A stretch of DNA of 64,000 nucleotides from Pedobacter sp. FW305-3-2-15-E-R2A2 (lineage in GTDB: Bacteria > Bacteroidota > Bacteroidia > Sphingobacteriales > Sphingobacteriaceae), in contig NZ_CP151803.1 of the NCBI RefSeq assembly GCF_038446955.1, positions 2,790,001-2,854,000 of the forward strand, given 5' to 3'. Positions 9,766-18,208 of the stretch are shown one piece after another; positions within the stretch are counted from its first letter, which is position 1; the number at the start of each line of letters is the position of its first letter. The position numbers were made by a program, and so were the translations under genes. The notes under the pieces were generated by a model. It had not been told where the DNA came from. It worked only from the letters and a program-made list of their open reading frames with translations, and did not search any database.

Positions 9766-9809
9766 CTTCTTTTGTTTTATATATTTAGCCGACTTAGCAA
9801 CAAATTGAA

Positions 9810-10559
9810 ATGAGTGATGGCCTTCTCTTGTTAAACAGAACTGATCGGACTTTTAGAGCTGGATTTTGTATTATAAAAGAAAATTTACCAGGTTTAAGTC
9901 AATATTTTAAGGTTCTTCATCCGAATGAACGGGCTTATCTTGATTCTTTGAGATTTGATCGGCGCCGAGCCAGTTATTTACTTGGCAGGGTAGCTGCAAA
10001 ACATGCCATTTCAAGGCTGGAGGAAGGAGTGGGGATGGATGCCATATTTATTGATTCCGGTATTTTTCAGTTTCCTGTGGTAAAAAGTAAGCTCTTGTCG
10101 AATGTTCAGGTTAGCATTACGCATTGTGATGACCTGGGGCTTGCACTGGCATTTCCGGAAGATCATCCTTTGGCTGTCGATATTGAAAAAATTGACGTTG
10201 CTCAGGCGGAGGCCTTCGAAAGTCAGCTGACTGCTGGAGAGCTCCGGTTAATTGCTCATACTGAGCCGGATTCTCTGATCGGTTGTGTAACGGTATGGAC
10301 CATAAAGGAGGCCCTGTCCAAAGTCTTAAAAACTGGTTTTATGATTGATTTTAAAGTGCTGGAAATCCAGTCGCTCGAAAAATCCGGTCATTGCTATACC
10401 AGTGAATTTATCCATTGCGCACAATATAAGGCGATTTCCTGCAGGCATGGCGATTATATTTGTTCCATTGTCCTTCCAAAGCAGACTTCCTGTGATTTAA
10501 ATGATTTCTGGCTTGCTTTTAAAGAAGTTGCCGGAATGCCTTCCGCGCCATCTGAATAG
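9810..10559 (+). CDS. Sfp-type 4'-phosphopantetheinyl transferase
   Basis: 249 residues. It transfers the phosphopantetheine arm of coenzyme A to carrier-domain serines and so activates the NRPS and PKS carriers of this cluster. Visible motifs are VSITHC, AVDIE with the Mg-binding acidic residues, and WTIKEALSK, the hallmark of the Sfp group. The RRRASYLLGRVAAKHA segment near residue 50 fits the CoA-binding region of the family. It follows the second AT by 44 bp on the same strand and is the last gene of the cluster, because the next genes run in the opposite direction. Confidence 0.92.
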   Translation: MSDGLLLLNRTDRTFRAGFCIIKENLPGLSQYFKVLHPNERAYLDSLRFDRRRASYLLGRVAAKHAISRLEEGVGMDAIFIDSGIFQFPVVKSKLLSNVQVSITHCDDLGLALAFPEDHPLAVDIEKIDVAQAEAFESQLTAGELRLIAHTEPDSLIGCVTVWTIKEALSKVLKTGFMIDFKVLEIQSLEKSGHCYTSEFIHCAQYKAISCRHGDYICSIVLPKQTSCDLNDFWLAFKEVAGMPSAPSE

Positions 10560-10628
10560 ATTTTTATTTTATAAGCACCAAAGATAATAAAAGAACTATT
10601 TGAATTGTTGATTATTATAGTCTTAGTG

Positions 10629-11231
10629 TTATAGGGATATATCTTCAATTCCCTGCTTCAATTCGGCAAGCATCGTGTCTATCGCCTGAATTTTCTTTTT
10701 GTTCTTGTAATATTTGCTCCAGAGGCTAAAGCCAACAACATAAAGGGTATTAACACCTATAGCGGTCAGGGTAAACAATAGTGTCCCCCGTCTTGTGATC
10801 TCGATGATATACATTGTTATTGCAAGCCAGAGTAGAAGATTGTAAATCCAAATATAGATGGTTAACGTTTTGCGTTGCCATTCTAGTTTTTTTACCTGGT
10901 GCTGCAGATATTCGATACTTGATACCCCAAGATCTTGTGTTTTAAAGCTATAACTTTTCCAGGCAACAATTAAGGCCAGGATCATTAAACTAGAAATAGC
11001 TGCAATACTTAGGTCGAACGGCCAGCGATATTTATTTTGAAAACTTAAATAAATCCACCCGATCACGCTAAAAGTCAGGAGGAAGCAGATACTCATAACT
11101 ACGTTTGATATCCAAAGTTTATGCTGATGCTTTTGCCACTTGTTTTGCGCAGACTGAATGTCCGTAATTTTCAACTCTTCGATCACTTGTTGCGAGAGCC
11201 AGTTATTTTGTATGTCTTCGAAGCTATTCAT
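10629..11231 (-). CDS. Four-helix membrane protein, probable partner of the adjacent sigma factor
   Basis: 200 residues that I do not assign to a named family. A soluble N-terminus of about 40 residues precedes two hydrophobic segments (about 41-62 and 72-93). A charged central stretch with YLQHQVKKLEWQRK follows, then two more hydrophobic segments (about 124-145 and 152-170) and a basic tail. Its start overlaps the end of the upstream sigma-factor gene by 8 bp, so the two are co-translated. Membrane proteins coupled to ECF sigma factors in this way are usually anti-sigma or sensor proteins, so that role is inferred from context. It lacks a visible zinc-finger anti-sigma motif and is not FecR-like. 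Confidence 0.7.
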   Translation of the reverse strand: MNSFEDIQNNWLSQQVIEELKITDIQSAQNKWQKHQHKLWISNVVMSICFLLTFSVIGWIYLSFQNKYRWPFDLSIAAISSLMILALIVAWKSYSFKTQDLGVSSIEYLQHQVKKLEWQRKTLTIYIWIYNLLLWLAITMYIIEITRRGTLLFTLTAIGVNTLYVVGFSLWSKYYKNKKKIQAIDTMLAELKQGIEDISL

Positions 11232-11742
11232 GTTTTTTTTTATTCATTAGTTGAAGAAGGCGATCTTTAATTCGATTTATTCGTACGCCAGTGTTGGACA
11301 TACTTGCTCCTGTTATCTCTGCGATTTCCTTATAGCTTTTTTTTTCCAAAACCAGAGATATGATCAGGCGGTCCTGTGCTGCCAGTTGACTGATGCTATA
11401 GCGTAGGTCAATTAATTGCTTTTCCTGTTCTTCCTTTTCGGAAATAGAATCTATATCCGGCATTTGCAATGAATCCAAAATGGGCTGATGCTCATGCCGG
11501 CTATTTTTCAAATTAAAACCAATTGCGGTATTGACCGCAATCCTGTAGATCCAGGTACTAGCTTTAGAATTGCCTTTAAAGCTCTTTATGCTCTTCCATA
11601 TTTGGTAAAGTATCTCCTGGTAGAGGTCTTCAGCATAAGAAACGTCATATAGATAGGCGCGACAAATCCTGTAAATGCTAGCCTGATTTTCTTTTACAAT
11701 TTTGGTGAAAAAATCTTGTTGCTCCTTGCTATTGTCCAGCAT
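11224..11742 (-). CDS. ECF-family RNA polymerase sigma factor
   Basis: 172 residues. Region 2 is seen in YAEDLYQEILYQIWKSIKSF followed by STWIYRIAVNTA. Region 4 is seen in SYKEIAEITGASMSNTGVRINRIKDRL, a helix-turn-helix that reads the -35 element. The linker between them is acidic. The stop overlaps the start of a four-helix membrane protein that is likely its regulator. It lies next to, and convergent with, the biosynthetic cluster, but nothing in the sequence shows that it controls that cluster. Confidence 0.9.
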   Translation of the reverse strand: MLDNSKEQQDFFTKIVKENQASIYRICRAYLYDVSYAEDLYQEILYQIWKSIKSFKGNSKASTWIYRIAVNTAIGFNLKNSRHEHQPILDSLQMPDIDSISEKEEQEKQLIDLRYSISQLAAQDRLIISLVLEKKSYKEIAEITGASMSNTGVRINRIKDRLLQLMNKKKHE

Positions 11743-11755
11743 GATTTATTTAGAG

Positions 11756-12202
11756 TTAAGACTTACCAATAAAAGTGTCAATTTCAGACCATAACCATTC
11801 TGGAGCATCGTAATTTATAAAGTGTTTTGCAGATGGACTGATTGAGATTTTACAAGTTTTGCATTGACTGTATTGTTGCGTAAAAATATCCCTCACATAT
11901 TCGCTGGTAAAGCCCGGGTTTTGCGGCATTGACTGGAAGGCCGCAAGAACCATTACAGGGATTTTAATAGCTTCAATCTCTTGGCGGTCAATTAATGAAG
12001 CAAAAATCGGGAGGTAAGGTGGTTGGTTGAGCGGTTCAGTAGCGTTCCATTCATCGCCACTACAGGTTGCATCTGGAATGAAAAGCATTGGTTGACCTTT
12101 GCCAATAATTTTTACTTGAAAAGCTGTTTCGAAAGATGTTTTTGCAAGTCCTGAAAGGATGGATAAGGAAAATAAGATGATAGTTAATATGGCATTTTTC
12201 AT
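11756..12202 (-). pseudogene. Internally deleted secreted alpha/beta hydrolase
   Basis: 148 residues with a signal peptide (MKNAILTIILFSLSILSGLA). The N-terminal part, IIGKGQPMLFIPDATCSG, matches the first strand and oxyanion region of alpha/beta hydrolases. The C-terminal part, from IEAIKIPVMVLAAF to SAKHFINYDAPEWLW, matches the last strands and the catalytic-His region. The central 120 or so residues that should hold the nucleophile GxSxG and cap are missing: the sequence passes from PPYLPIFASLI straight to the C-terminal part. The reading frame is intact, so an in-frame deletion is the simplest explanation. The protein is unlikely to be an active hydrolase. It lies 13 bp upstream of the sigma-factor gene on the same strand. 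Confidence 0.65.
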
Positions 12203-12386
12203 TGTGAATTGGTTTTTAGTATTTAGTACAGGTCATTGGGGATTTCTTACAAGAAAAAATGATATTTTAGAAAACAATAATTCTATCTCTCATCGCCAGT
12301 CAGCATTTAGCGTTAAACAAACCGAAGATATACTTAATCTGTCAGCCAATCTCATTAGGGCAAAGTATAAAGAATTGCAAATAAAA

Positions 12387-12420
12387 TAAGCCACTGTAAA
12401 TCATTGATTACAGTGGCTTA
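12387..12420. terminator. Bidirectional hairpin terminator
   Basis: A perfect 13-bp stem, TAAGCCACTGTAA at 12387-12399 and its reverse complement at 12408-12420, with an 8-base loop. T-rich sequence follows on the right and A-rich sequence precedes it on the left, so it could act in both directions. It lies just downstream of the reverse-strand glycosidase gene. Confidence 0.75.
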
Positions 12421-12459
12421 TTGTTTGTACCTCAGCAAAAGCTAAGGGGGCCTTAATGT

Positions 12460-15400
12460 CTATTTTAACGTCACATCCAGGTAAACAGAATGACGTCCGT
12501 ATGTTTGATAAAATGGTTTAAAAACCACATCATCAATTCTGAATTCTAACTGCTTTGGATCACCTTTAATTGATTTGCCTATATCTTCCGAATCCAGCGT
12601 TACTTTGCGCCATTCTTTTCTTGCTTCCGGCTCCTGAGCGGCCAGTAATATTGGTCCGTAAAACAGACTGGCGATGTTCTGCTGGTCCATAACTGGATCC
12701 AGGTGAAACTGGAAAGGCATTTTTAATTCGATGACATCACCATCTTTCCATTTGCGGCTTAATTTTAAATAACTGCCCGGTTCAGCCTGAAGCTTTTGTG
12801 CTACCCCATTGATCGTCACAAAAAATCCTTTGGTAGCCCAGCCTGGTACACGCACGTTGACATCAAATTTTCCATTTCCCTTAATGGTCAGACGGGTTTG
12901 GTCTTCTTTTGGGAAATTTGTGGCCTGTTCCACCGTCACGTTTCGTTCTGCCCATTTTAGCGTTGAGGGTATGTATAGATTGACGTAAAGCGCCTGGTTG
13001 TCCTTACTTTTAAAGTAAATTGAATTTTGAAGCTTGGTACTGCTTTCTATTGCTGTACCGTTGCAACAGGTAAAACCAGTCATATCCGCATTGCCAAATT
13101 GTTTGATCGATCCCGGTCTGAGTGGTACGTGATAGGTGTTTGCAGGACTATTCTCAGCTACGGAAGCCAGGATATGGTTGTACAATCCACGCTCGTAATA
13201 GTCCATTAACTCTGCCCGCTGATCGAAGAGAAACAGGTCACTTGTCAATTTTAGCATATTATAAGTAGCGCAGGTTTCGTTCTGTCCTCCTTCAGAAAAG
13301 CCATTTTCATATAATGTTGCAGGTTGGCTGATGAAACATTCTGCGTTGGCGGGATTACGTGCACCTGCAACGCCACCAATGCTGTACATATAATCGTTGA
13401 TGGTTTTATACCAGAAATTATCGGCAATTTTATAATATTCCGGATTTTTGGAGACACTGTACATTTCAATACTTCCTACAATTTGAGGGATATGTTGGTT
13501 GGCATGCAATCCACGGAAATTATCTACATTTTTGGCCAGGCCCTGTGTGTGTGCCGTATCGCCAAAAAACACTTTGATGTTATCAAATAATTGGGCGGTT
13601 TTCAGGTAATTCGGTTGACCAGTAATCCTATACAGACGGGCCATTACCTCATTCATGCCTCCAAATTCACCGGCAATATAGGTATTCCACATTCTTATTC
13701 TCGTTTCTGTTGGCAGCTGACTCAGGCGGGCATATACCCAATCACTCATACCGGTAGCGATTTCAAGTGCTTTTTTGTTGCCGCTTACTTCATATATATC
13801 CATTAAACCAGCTAAAATTTTATGCAAGGTATAATACGGTGCCCAAACCTGGTTCTTCTGTCCGCCGTACTTGGCTCCGTTTTCTAACATGATAAACTGG
13901 TCGGGAGGGTAAGCGCTGAGGAATCCTTTTCCCCAGTTCCAATAATCGGTGCGGATGCCCGCATCAGTAAGATCCGAATCAAAATCTGATTTGCCGGGAC
14001 CATGCGGTACGGCCCTTGGATCATACACATAGGTATCACCTGTTTTTTTTGGTTTTCCGGATAATTGTGACAGCTCGTAAAGGGCGTCAATCATATACTC
14101 CATTTTTTTGGAGAAATTGGCCTGAAGTACCTTATCATACCCGGTGCCGGCATAGGCTTGTGCAATTGCCGTAAGGTAGTGACCGGTGGCATGGCCCCTT
14201 AGTTTCGTATCCTGACTATCCCATACCCCCAAAGGCTGTGCTCCTTCAGGTTGTTTCCGGCCAAAGGCATGGCGGAACATATAGAGAAAGGAGTTTGGAT
14301 CTGTGGTAGCTAATGTTCTGATAAACTTATCGCGGTTTTCAACAAATTTGGTTTCATGGCCATGGGCATCAGTTTTCAGCGCAACCTGGTCCAGGTCAAA
14401 TGCCTGCAGCTTTGAAACTGGTGTAGTTGATTTTTTTGACTCCTTTATGGTGACAAACGCTTTTGGTTGAAAATCTGTTCCCGCAACACGCCCGGTAATG
14501 GTATAGCTTCCAGGCTTAAGCACAGTGGTGTTGTCGGTAGGAGAAGGCCAGAGCACACGCACTTTTGGGCCTGTCCTTCCTTTCTCGTAAGTTCCCTGTA
14601 CGTAAGCAGGTAACCGTGGCAAATTGCCTACCATTGTTTCTAATTCTACATCAGATACCTGTATCAAATAACGGTTATAAAGTTGTGCTTCAGTTTTAGA
14701 AAAATGTGGAAGATCATCTTCAGGCTTCCCGGTAGTATTTACCGAACTTTGATTGGCACCACTTTGAGAATTGTTATAAATTCCGGCCACCTGTCTTCTG
14801 CTTAAGGGAACACGGTAAATGCGAAAATCATGTATCATGGCATTCAGATAGGGGTCTCCCGGCAAGAGCGATTTTCCGATATAGAGCAATTTTTCTCCTG
14901 GATGCTGACCGAATATGGCTGTTAGCTCCATGGGAATGGTCTTAGCTTCAGCCACCGGTTTACCATCTACATAAGCCGTTATCGATTTTGATGGAACGTC
15001 TATTACTATGGCAAGATGTACCCATCTATTCAATTCTATCGCAGGAGAAACCGCTTCGTTATGATTGCCTTTTCCTGTTGTTATTGATGCCTGATTACCT
15101 TCCCGGGTACTGGTACCAACGGGAGCTGTAAAAAAATGTTTGTTGACGTCCTTTCCGAAATCAAAAAAGCGCTGGCCAGGTTGCTTTGAACGCAAGTTTA
15201 TCCATCCTGATATGCTGAGCGATTCTATATCTGTTAGTGCTTCGCCCGGGATCGTAACAAAGGAATTGCTATTTCCGGAGAGGGACAATACTTTTCCAAA
15301 CCGACTGTCATTGATAAATTTGACCTCGGCACCTTGAAATTTGGCATGCAAATTATTTCGGGACCAGTCTTTAACATCTCCGTCAAGCACATAGCGGGCA

Positions 15401-15525
15401 ATCATTCCGGTTTCACCGATCCCGTCTAATATCTGGTCTCCATTTTGCGCCTGAGCGGCGTTCATACCCTGGGTCAAAACAGCAACAAACAAGATGGCAC
15501 GCAAGAATACTTTGTACATTTTCAT
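12460..15525 (-). CDS. Secreted GH127-type beta-L-arabinofuranosidase-like glycosidase with LamG domain
   Basis: 1021 residues with a signal peptide ending near AQAQ. Residues about 35-250 form a LamG/concanavalin-like domain (SISGWINLRS, LAIVIDVPS, IYRVPLSRRQVAGIYN). An Ig-like segment follows at about 300-360 (LKPGSYTITGRVAGT). Residues about 370-1015 form the DUF1680/GH127 catalytic domain. The metal and catalytic residues of HypBA1-type enzymes are recognisable: Glu750 and Cys752 in NETCATYNM, and Cys820-Cys821 in TCCNGT. Family members release beta-L-arabinofuranose from plant glycans; related GH146 enzymes share the same motifs. It probably acts in the periplasm or on the cell surface. 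It stands alone, with no SusC/D pair directly beside it, and is divergent from the S9 peptidase gene. Confidence 0.85.
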   Translation of the reverse strand: MKMYKVFLRAILFVAVLTQGMNAAQAQNGDQILDGIGETGMIARYVLDGDVKDWSRNNLHAKFQGAEVKFINDSRFGKVLSLSGNSNSFVTIPGEALTDIESLSISGWINLRSKQPGQRFFDFGKDVNKHFFTAPVGTSTREGNQASITTGKGNHNEAVSPAIELNRWVHLAIVIDVPSKSITAYVDGKPVAEAKTIPMELTAIFGQHPGEKLLYIGKSLLPGDPYLNAMIHDFRIYRVPLSRRQVAGIYNNSQSGANQSSVNTTGKPEDDLPHFSKTEAQLYNRYLIQVSDVELETMVGNLPRLPAYVQGTYEKGRTGPKVRVLWPSPTDNTTVLKPGSYTITGRVAGTDFQPKAFVTIKESKKSTTPVSKLQAFDLDQVALKTDAHGHETKFVENRDKFIRTLATTDPNSFLYMFRHAFGRKQPEGAQPLGVWDSQDTKLRGHATGHYLTAIAQAYAGTGYDKVLQANFSKKMEYMIDALYELSQLSGKPKKTGDTYVYDPRAVPHGPGKSDFDSDLTDAGIRTDYWNWGKGFLSAYPPDQFIMLENGAKYGGQKNQVWAPYYTLHKILAGLMDIYEVSGNKKALEIATGMSDWVYARLSQLPTETRIRMWNTYIAGEFGGMNEVMARLYRITGQPNYLKTAQLFDNIKVFFGDTAHTQGLAKNVDNFRGLHANQHIPQIVGSIEMYSVSKNPEYYKIADNFWYKTINDYMYSIGGVAGARNPANAECFISQPATLYENGFSEGGQNETCATYNMLKLTSDLFLFDQRAELMDYYERGLYNHILASVAENSPANTYHVPLRPGSIKQFGNADMTGFTCCNGTAIESSTKLQNSIYFKSKDNQALYVNLYIPSTLKWAERNVTVEQATNFPKEDQTRLTIKGNGKFDVNVRVPGWATKGFFVTINGVAQKLQAEPGSYLKLSRKWKDGDVIELKMPFQFHLDPVMDQQNIASLFYGPILLAAQEPEARKEWRKVTLDSEDIGKSIKGDPKQLEFRIDDVVFKPFYQTYGRHSVYLDVTLK

Positions 15526-15897
15526 ATTTAAATCATTTTCATCAATAACCTTATATACCTATCTGTAAAATCCTGTTTTTTGCCAGGAAATACCGGGATA
15601 AGAGGAGATGATAAAACTAGGAAGAATCCATAGGTTTCTATAAGTCTATTTTAGCTAACAATCCCATGATATTAACAGGTATCCTTTGTTAAAATTAAAG
15701 ATAGATAATGGTTTAATCTTTCTGAGGGCCTTGAACCTTTGAGGCAATTGGTCTTAGAGGTATGGTCAGGTAGTGGTAAAGCTTTTTTTAAGAAGCCTTA
15801 ACAGGTGTAAATGCGGGTTGAATCGGTTAATATCAGATCATAATTAAGTTTCTTCCTGCTTTAACTTTGAAAATATTTGACTGATTCAAGTTATCAC
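15526..15897. other. Divergent intergenic region between glycosidase and S9 peptidase genes
   Basis: 372 bp between two divergent starts, so it must hold promoters for both. No coding sequence, repeat or convincing hairpin terminator was seen. TAACTTTG at 15862-15869 matches the Bacteroidota -7 consensus TAnnTTTG and lies 28 bp before the chosen peptidase start. No clear -33 TTTG was found at the right spacing, so the promoter call is weak. Confidence 0.4.
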
Positions 15898-18201
15898 ATG
15901 AAAATAAAACATTACCTGAGCATCGGTACTTTCAGCATGATTTGCGGAATGAACCTATCGGTGCATGCCCAAAAAAGAGAACTGGCCCCATTTAGTCCTA
16001 CAGCGGGAGAAATGACCAACACATATCAACAAGCCAGCCTTATGGATACTGCAGCAAGAAAAATTGCAGTTAATACAGATATTACACCGCATTGGAATCC
16101 GGATAAAAAGAGCTTCTGGTACAGAAAAAATCTGGACGGCAAGAATTGGGAATATGTCTACGTGGATGCCACTGCAGGCAAGCGCCGCCAGGCATTTGAC
16201 CATAGCCGGCTTGCAGCAGCTTTGGAGCAGTTGCAAGGAAAGCCGATGTCTGCTGCCCGTTTAAGGATCAGTGATATGTTTTTCCGGAATTCAGGAAGCA
16301 AGCTTGTACTTAAAACCGGTAATCAATGGCTGGAGACTGATCTTAAAAGCTATGGATTGAAAGAAACGAAGGATACTACCGGCCTGGCCTATAATCCTAA
16401 AGCTGATTTACAGCGAACACGGTCGAGATGGGAGGGCCTGCGTTCCGTTTTGTTTTCGCCGGATGGGAAAACAAGTTTGTCGCTGAAGTCGGGAAATGTT
16501 TTTCTGAAAGACAAAAAGACCGGACAGGAGTTTCAGCTTACGCAGGACGGAACTGAAGATGGTCCTTATGGCGAGTTCAGCTGGTCGCCGGACAGCAAGA
16601 CGATCATTGGCCACAAAATTTATCCGAAGAAAATTAAAGAGGTTTATTACGTTCTTAGCTCAGTTCCCGGCACCAGCCGTGGTCAGCTGAAATCCCATGA
16701 GTATGCCCAACCTGGTGATGCTTTTACCAGTTATGAACCTTTTATTTTTAATGTAGCTACAAAAAAGCGCATTAAGGTAGATACAGCACCAATTGATTTC
16801 TTTGGCCCGCAGCCATTGCAATGGAGGCTTGGTGACAACCGTTATTTTACCTATGAGCAGGTAGATCGCGGGCACCAGCGTTTTCGTGTAATAGAAGTAG
16901 ATACGCAAACCGGGAAAACAAAAAATATCATAGATGAGCAGACAAACACCTTTATTTATGAAAACCGGATATACACCCATTACCTGCCGGAAAGTAATGA
17001 AATGATCTGGACCAGTGAACAGGCAGGTTACCGACATATCTACCTGGTCAACACCATTACCGGGAAGCAGCAGCAGGTAACCAGAGGAAATTGGGTCGTA
17101 CGGGATGTGGATAGCATTGACGTCGCCAAAAGAGAGATCTGGTATAGTGCCAGTGGGAAAAATGCAGCGGAAGATCCCTATTTTATCCATTATTACAGGG
17201 TGGGATTTGATGGAAAGCACCAACTGGAACTTAGTCCGGAAAAAGGGACCCATCGGCTATCGTATGCTCCCGACAGAACGTTTTTTATAGATACTTATTC
17301 GGAGGTGAACGTAGCCCCTGTAACACTGTTGAAAAGAACTTCGGACGGAAAAACTATCCTGGAAATGGAGCGGGGAGATACCAAGGCTTTCAGCGAGGCA
17401 GGACTTCGGTTGCCGGAAGTGTTTGTGGCAAAAGCAAGAGATGGTCAGACGGACATCTGGGGAATCATCTGCCGGCCTTCAAAAATGGATAGTTCAAAAA
17501 CCTATCCGGTGATCGAATACATTTATGCGGGTCCACAGGATAGTTTTGTGCCTAAAAGCTTTACACCGTACAGTGAGCTGCAAAGCATGGCTGAGCTGGG
17601 TTTTATCGTAGTACAGATGGACGGAATGGGAACGGCAAACCGCTCTAAGGCTTTTCATGACATATGCTGGAAAAATCTGGCCGATGCCGGCTTTCCGGAC
17701 CGCATTTTATGGATGCAGGCCATGGCCAAAAAATATCCCAATGCCGACATTAGCCGTGTAGGCATTTATGGTACATCTGCAGGTGGACAAAATTCAACAG
17801 GTGCGCTACTGTTTCATCCCGAATTTTACAAGGCTGCTGTTTCTGCCTGCGGATGTCATGATAACCGCGTGGATAAACAATGGTGGAACGAGCAATGGAT
17901 GGGTTATCCGGTGGCTGCTCATTATGAACAGCAATCGAATGTTACCAATGCAGCAAAGCTACAAGGAAACCTACTACTGATTGTTGGGGAGGCAGACGAA
18001 AATGTTCCTCCTGAATCCACCTTCAGAATGGCCGATGCCTTAATTAAGGCGAATAAGGATTTTGATTTTCTATGTGTCCCTGGAATGGGACATAGTGATG
18101 GTGGCAGTTATGGCCGTCGCCGTAAAAGAGATTTTTTTGTCAAACATTTACTTCATGCAGAACCGCCCTTACGAAATGTAACTGCCGGGCCTGCCAAATA
18201 A
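15898..18201 (+). CDS. Secreted S9-family prolyl oligopeptidase / dipeptidyl-peptidase-like
   Basis: 767 residues. A signal peptide (about 1-25, ending VHAQ) is followed by a beta-propeller-like N-terminal region with repeated SPDGK and WSPDSK blades (about 170-440). A C-terminal alpha/beta hydrolase domain follows. The catalytic triad is seen as Ser627 in YGTSAGG, Asp700 in GEADENVP and His732 in GMGHSDGG, in the order usual for S9. Such enzymes cleave peptides, often next to proline, in the periplasm. I chose the ATG at 15898 because the signal peptide begins there; a TTG 21 bp upstream adds seven unneeded residues. The M61 peptidase gene follows 7 bp after the stop, so the two are probably cotranscribed. 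Confidence 0.88.
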   Translation: MKIKHYLSIGTFSMICGMNLSVHAQKRELAPFSPTAGEMTNTYQQASLMDTAARKIAVNTDITPHWNPDKKSFWYRKNLDGKNWEYVYVDATAGKRRQAFDHSRLAAALEQLQGKPMSAARLRISDMFFRNSGSKLVLKTGNQWLETDLKSYGLKETKDTTGLAYNPKADLQRTRSRWEGLRSVLFSPDGKTSLSLKSGNVFLKDKKTGQEFQLTQDGTEDGPYGEFSWSPDSKTIIGHKIYPKKIKEVYYVLSSVPGTSRGQLKSHEYAQPGDAFTSYEPFIFNVATKKRIKVDTAPIDFFGPQPLQWRLGDNRYFTYEQVDRGHQRFRVIEVDTQTGKTKNIIDEQTNTFIYENRIYTHYLPESNEMIWTSEQAGYRHIYLVNTITGKQQQVTRGNWVVRDVDSIDVAKREIWYSASGKNAAEDPYFIHYYRVGFDGKHQLELSPEKGTHRLSYAPDRTFFIDTYSEVNVAPVTLLKRTSDGKTILEMERGDTKAFSEAGLRLPEVFVAKARDGQTDIWGIICRPSKMDSSKTYPVIEYIYAGPQDSFVPKSFTPYSELQSMAELGFIVVQMDGMGTANRSKAFHDICWKNLADAGFPDRILWMQAMAKKYPNADISRVGIYGTSAGGQNSTGALLFHPEFYKAAVSACGCHDNRVDKQWWNEQWMGYPVAAHYEQQSNVTNAAKLQGNLLLIVGEADENVPPESTFRMADALIKANKDFDFLCVPGMGHSDGGSYGRRRKRDFFVKHLLHAEPPLRNVTAGPAK

Positions 18202-18208
18202 TGCGTAC

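Noticed and set aside
12159..12389. Forward open frame of 76 codons between the hydrolase remnant and the terminator
   Set aside because: Its start overlaps the hydrolase remnant on the other strand, it has no family pattern, and its end runs into the terminator stem. Most likely chance.
15862..15869. Firm promoter call from TAACTTTG
   Set aside because: The -7 match is good but no -33 TTTG lies at the expected distance, so it is only mentioned within the intergenic entry.
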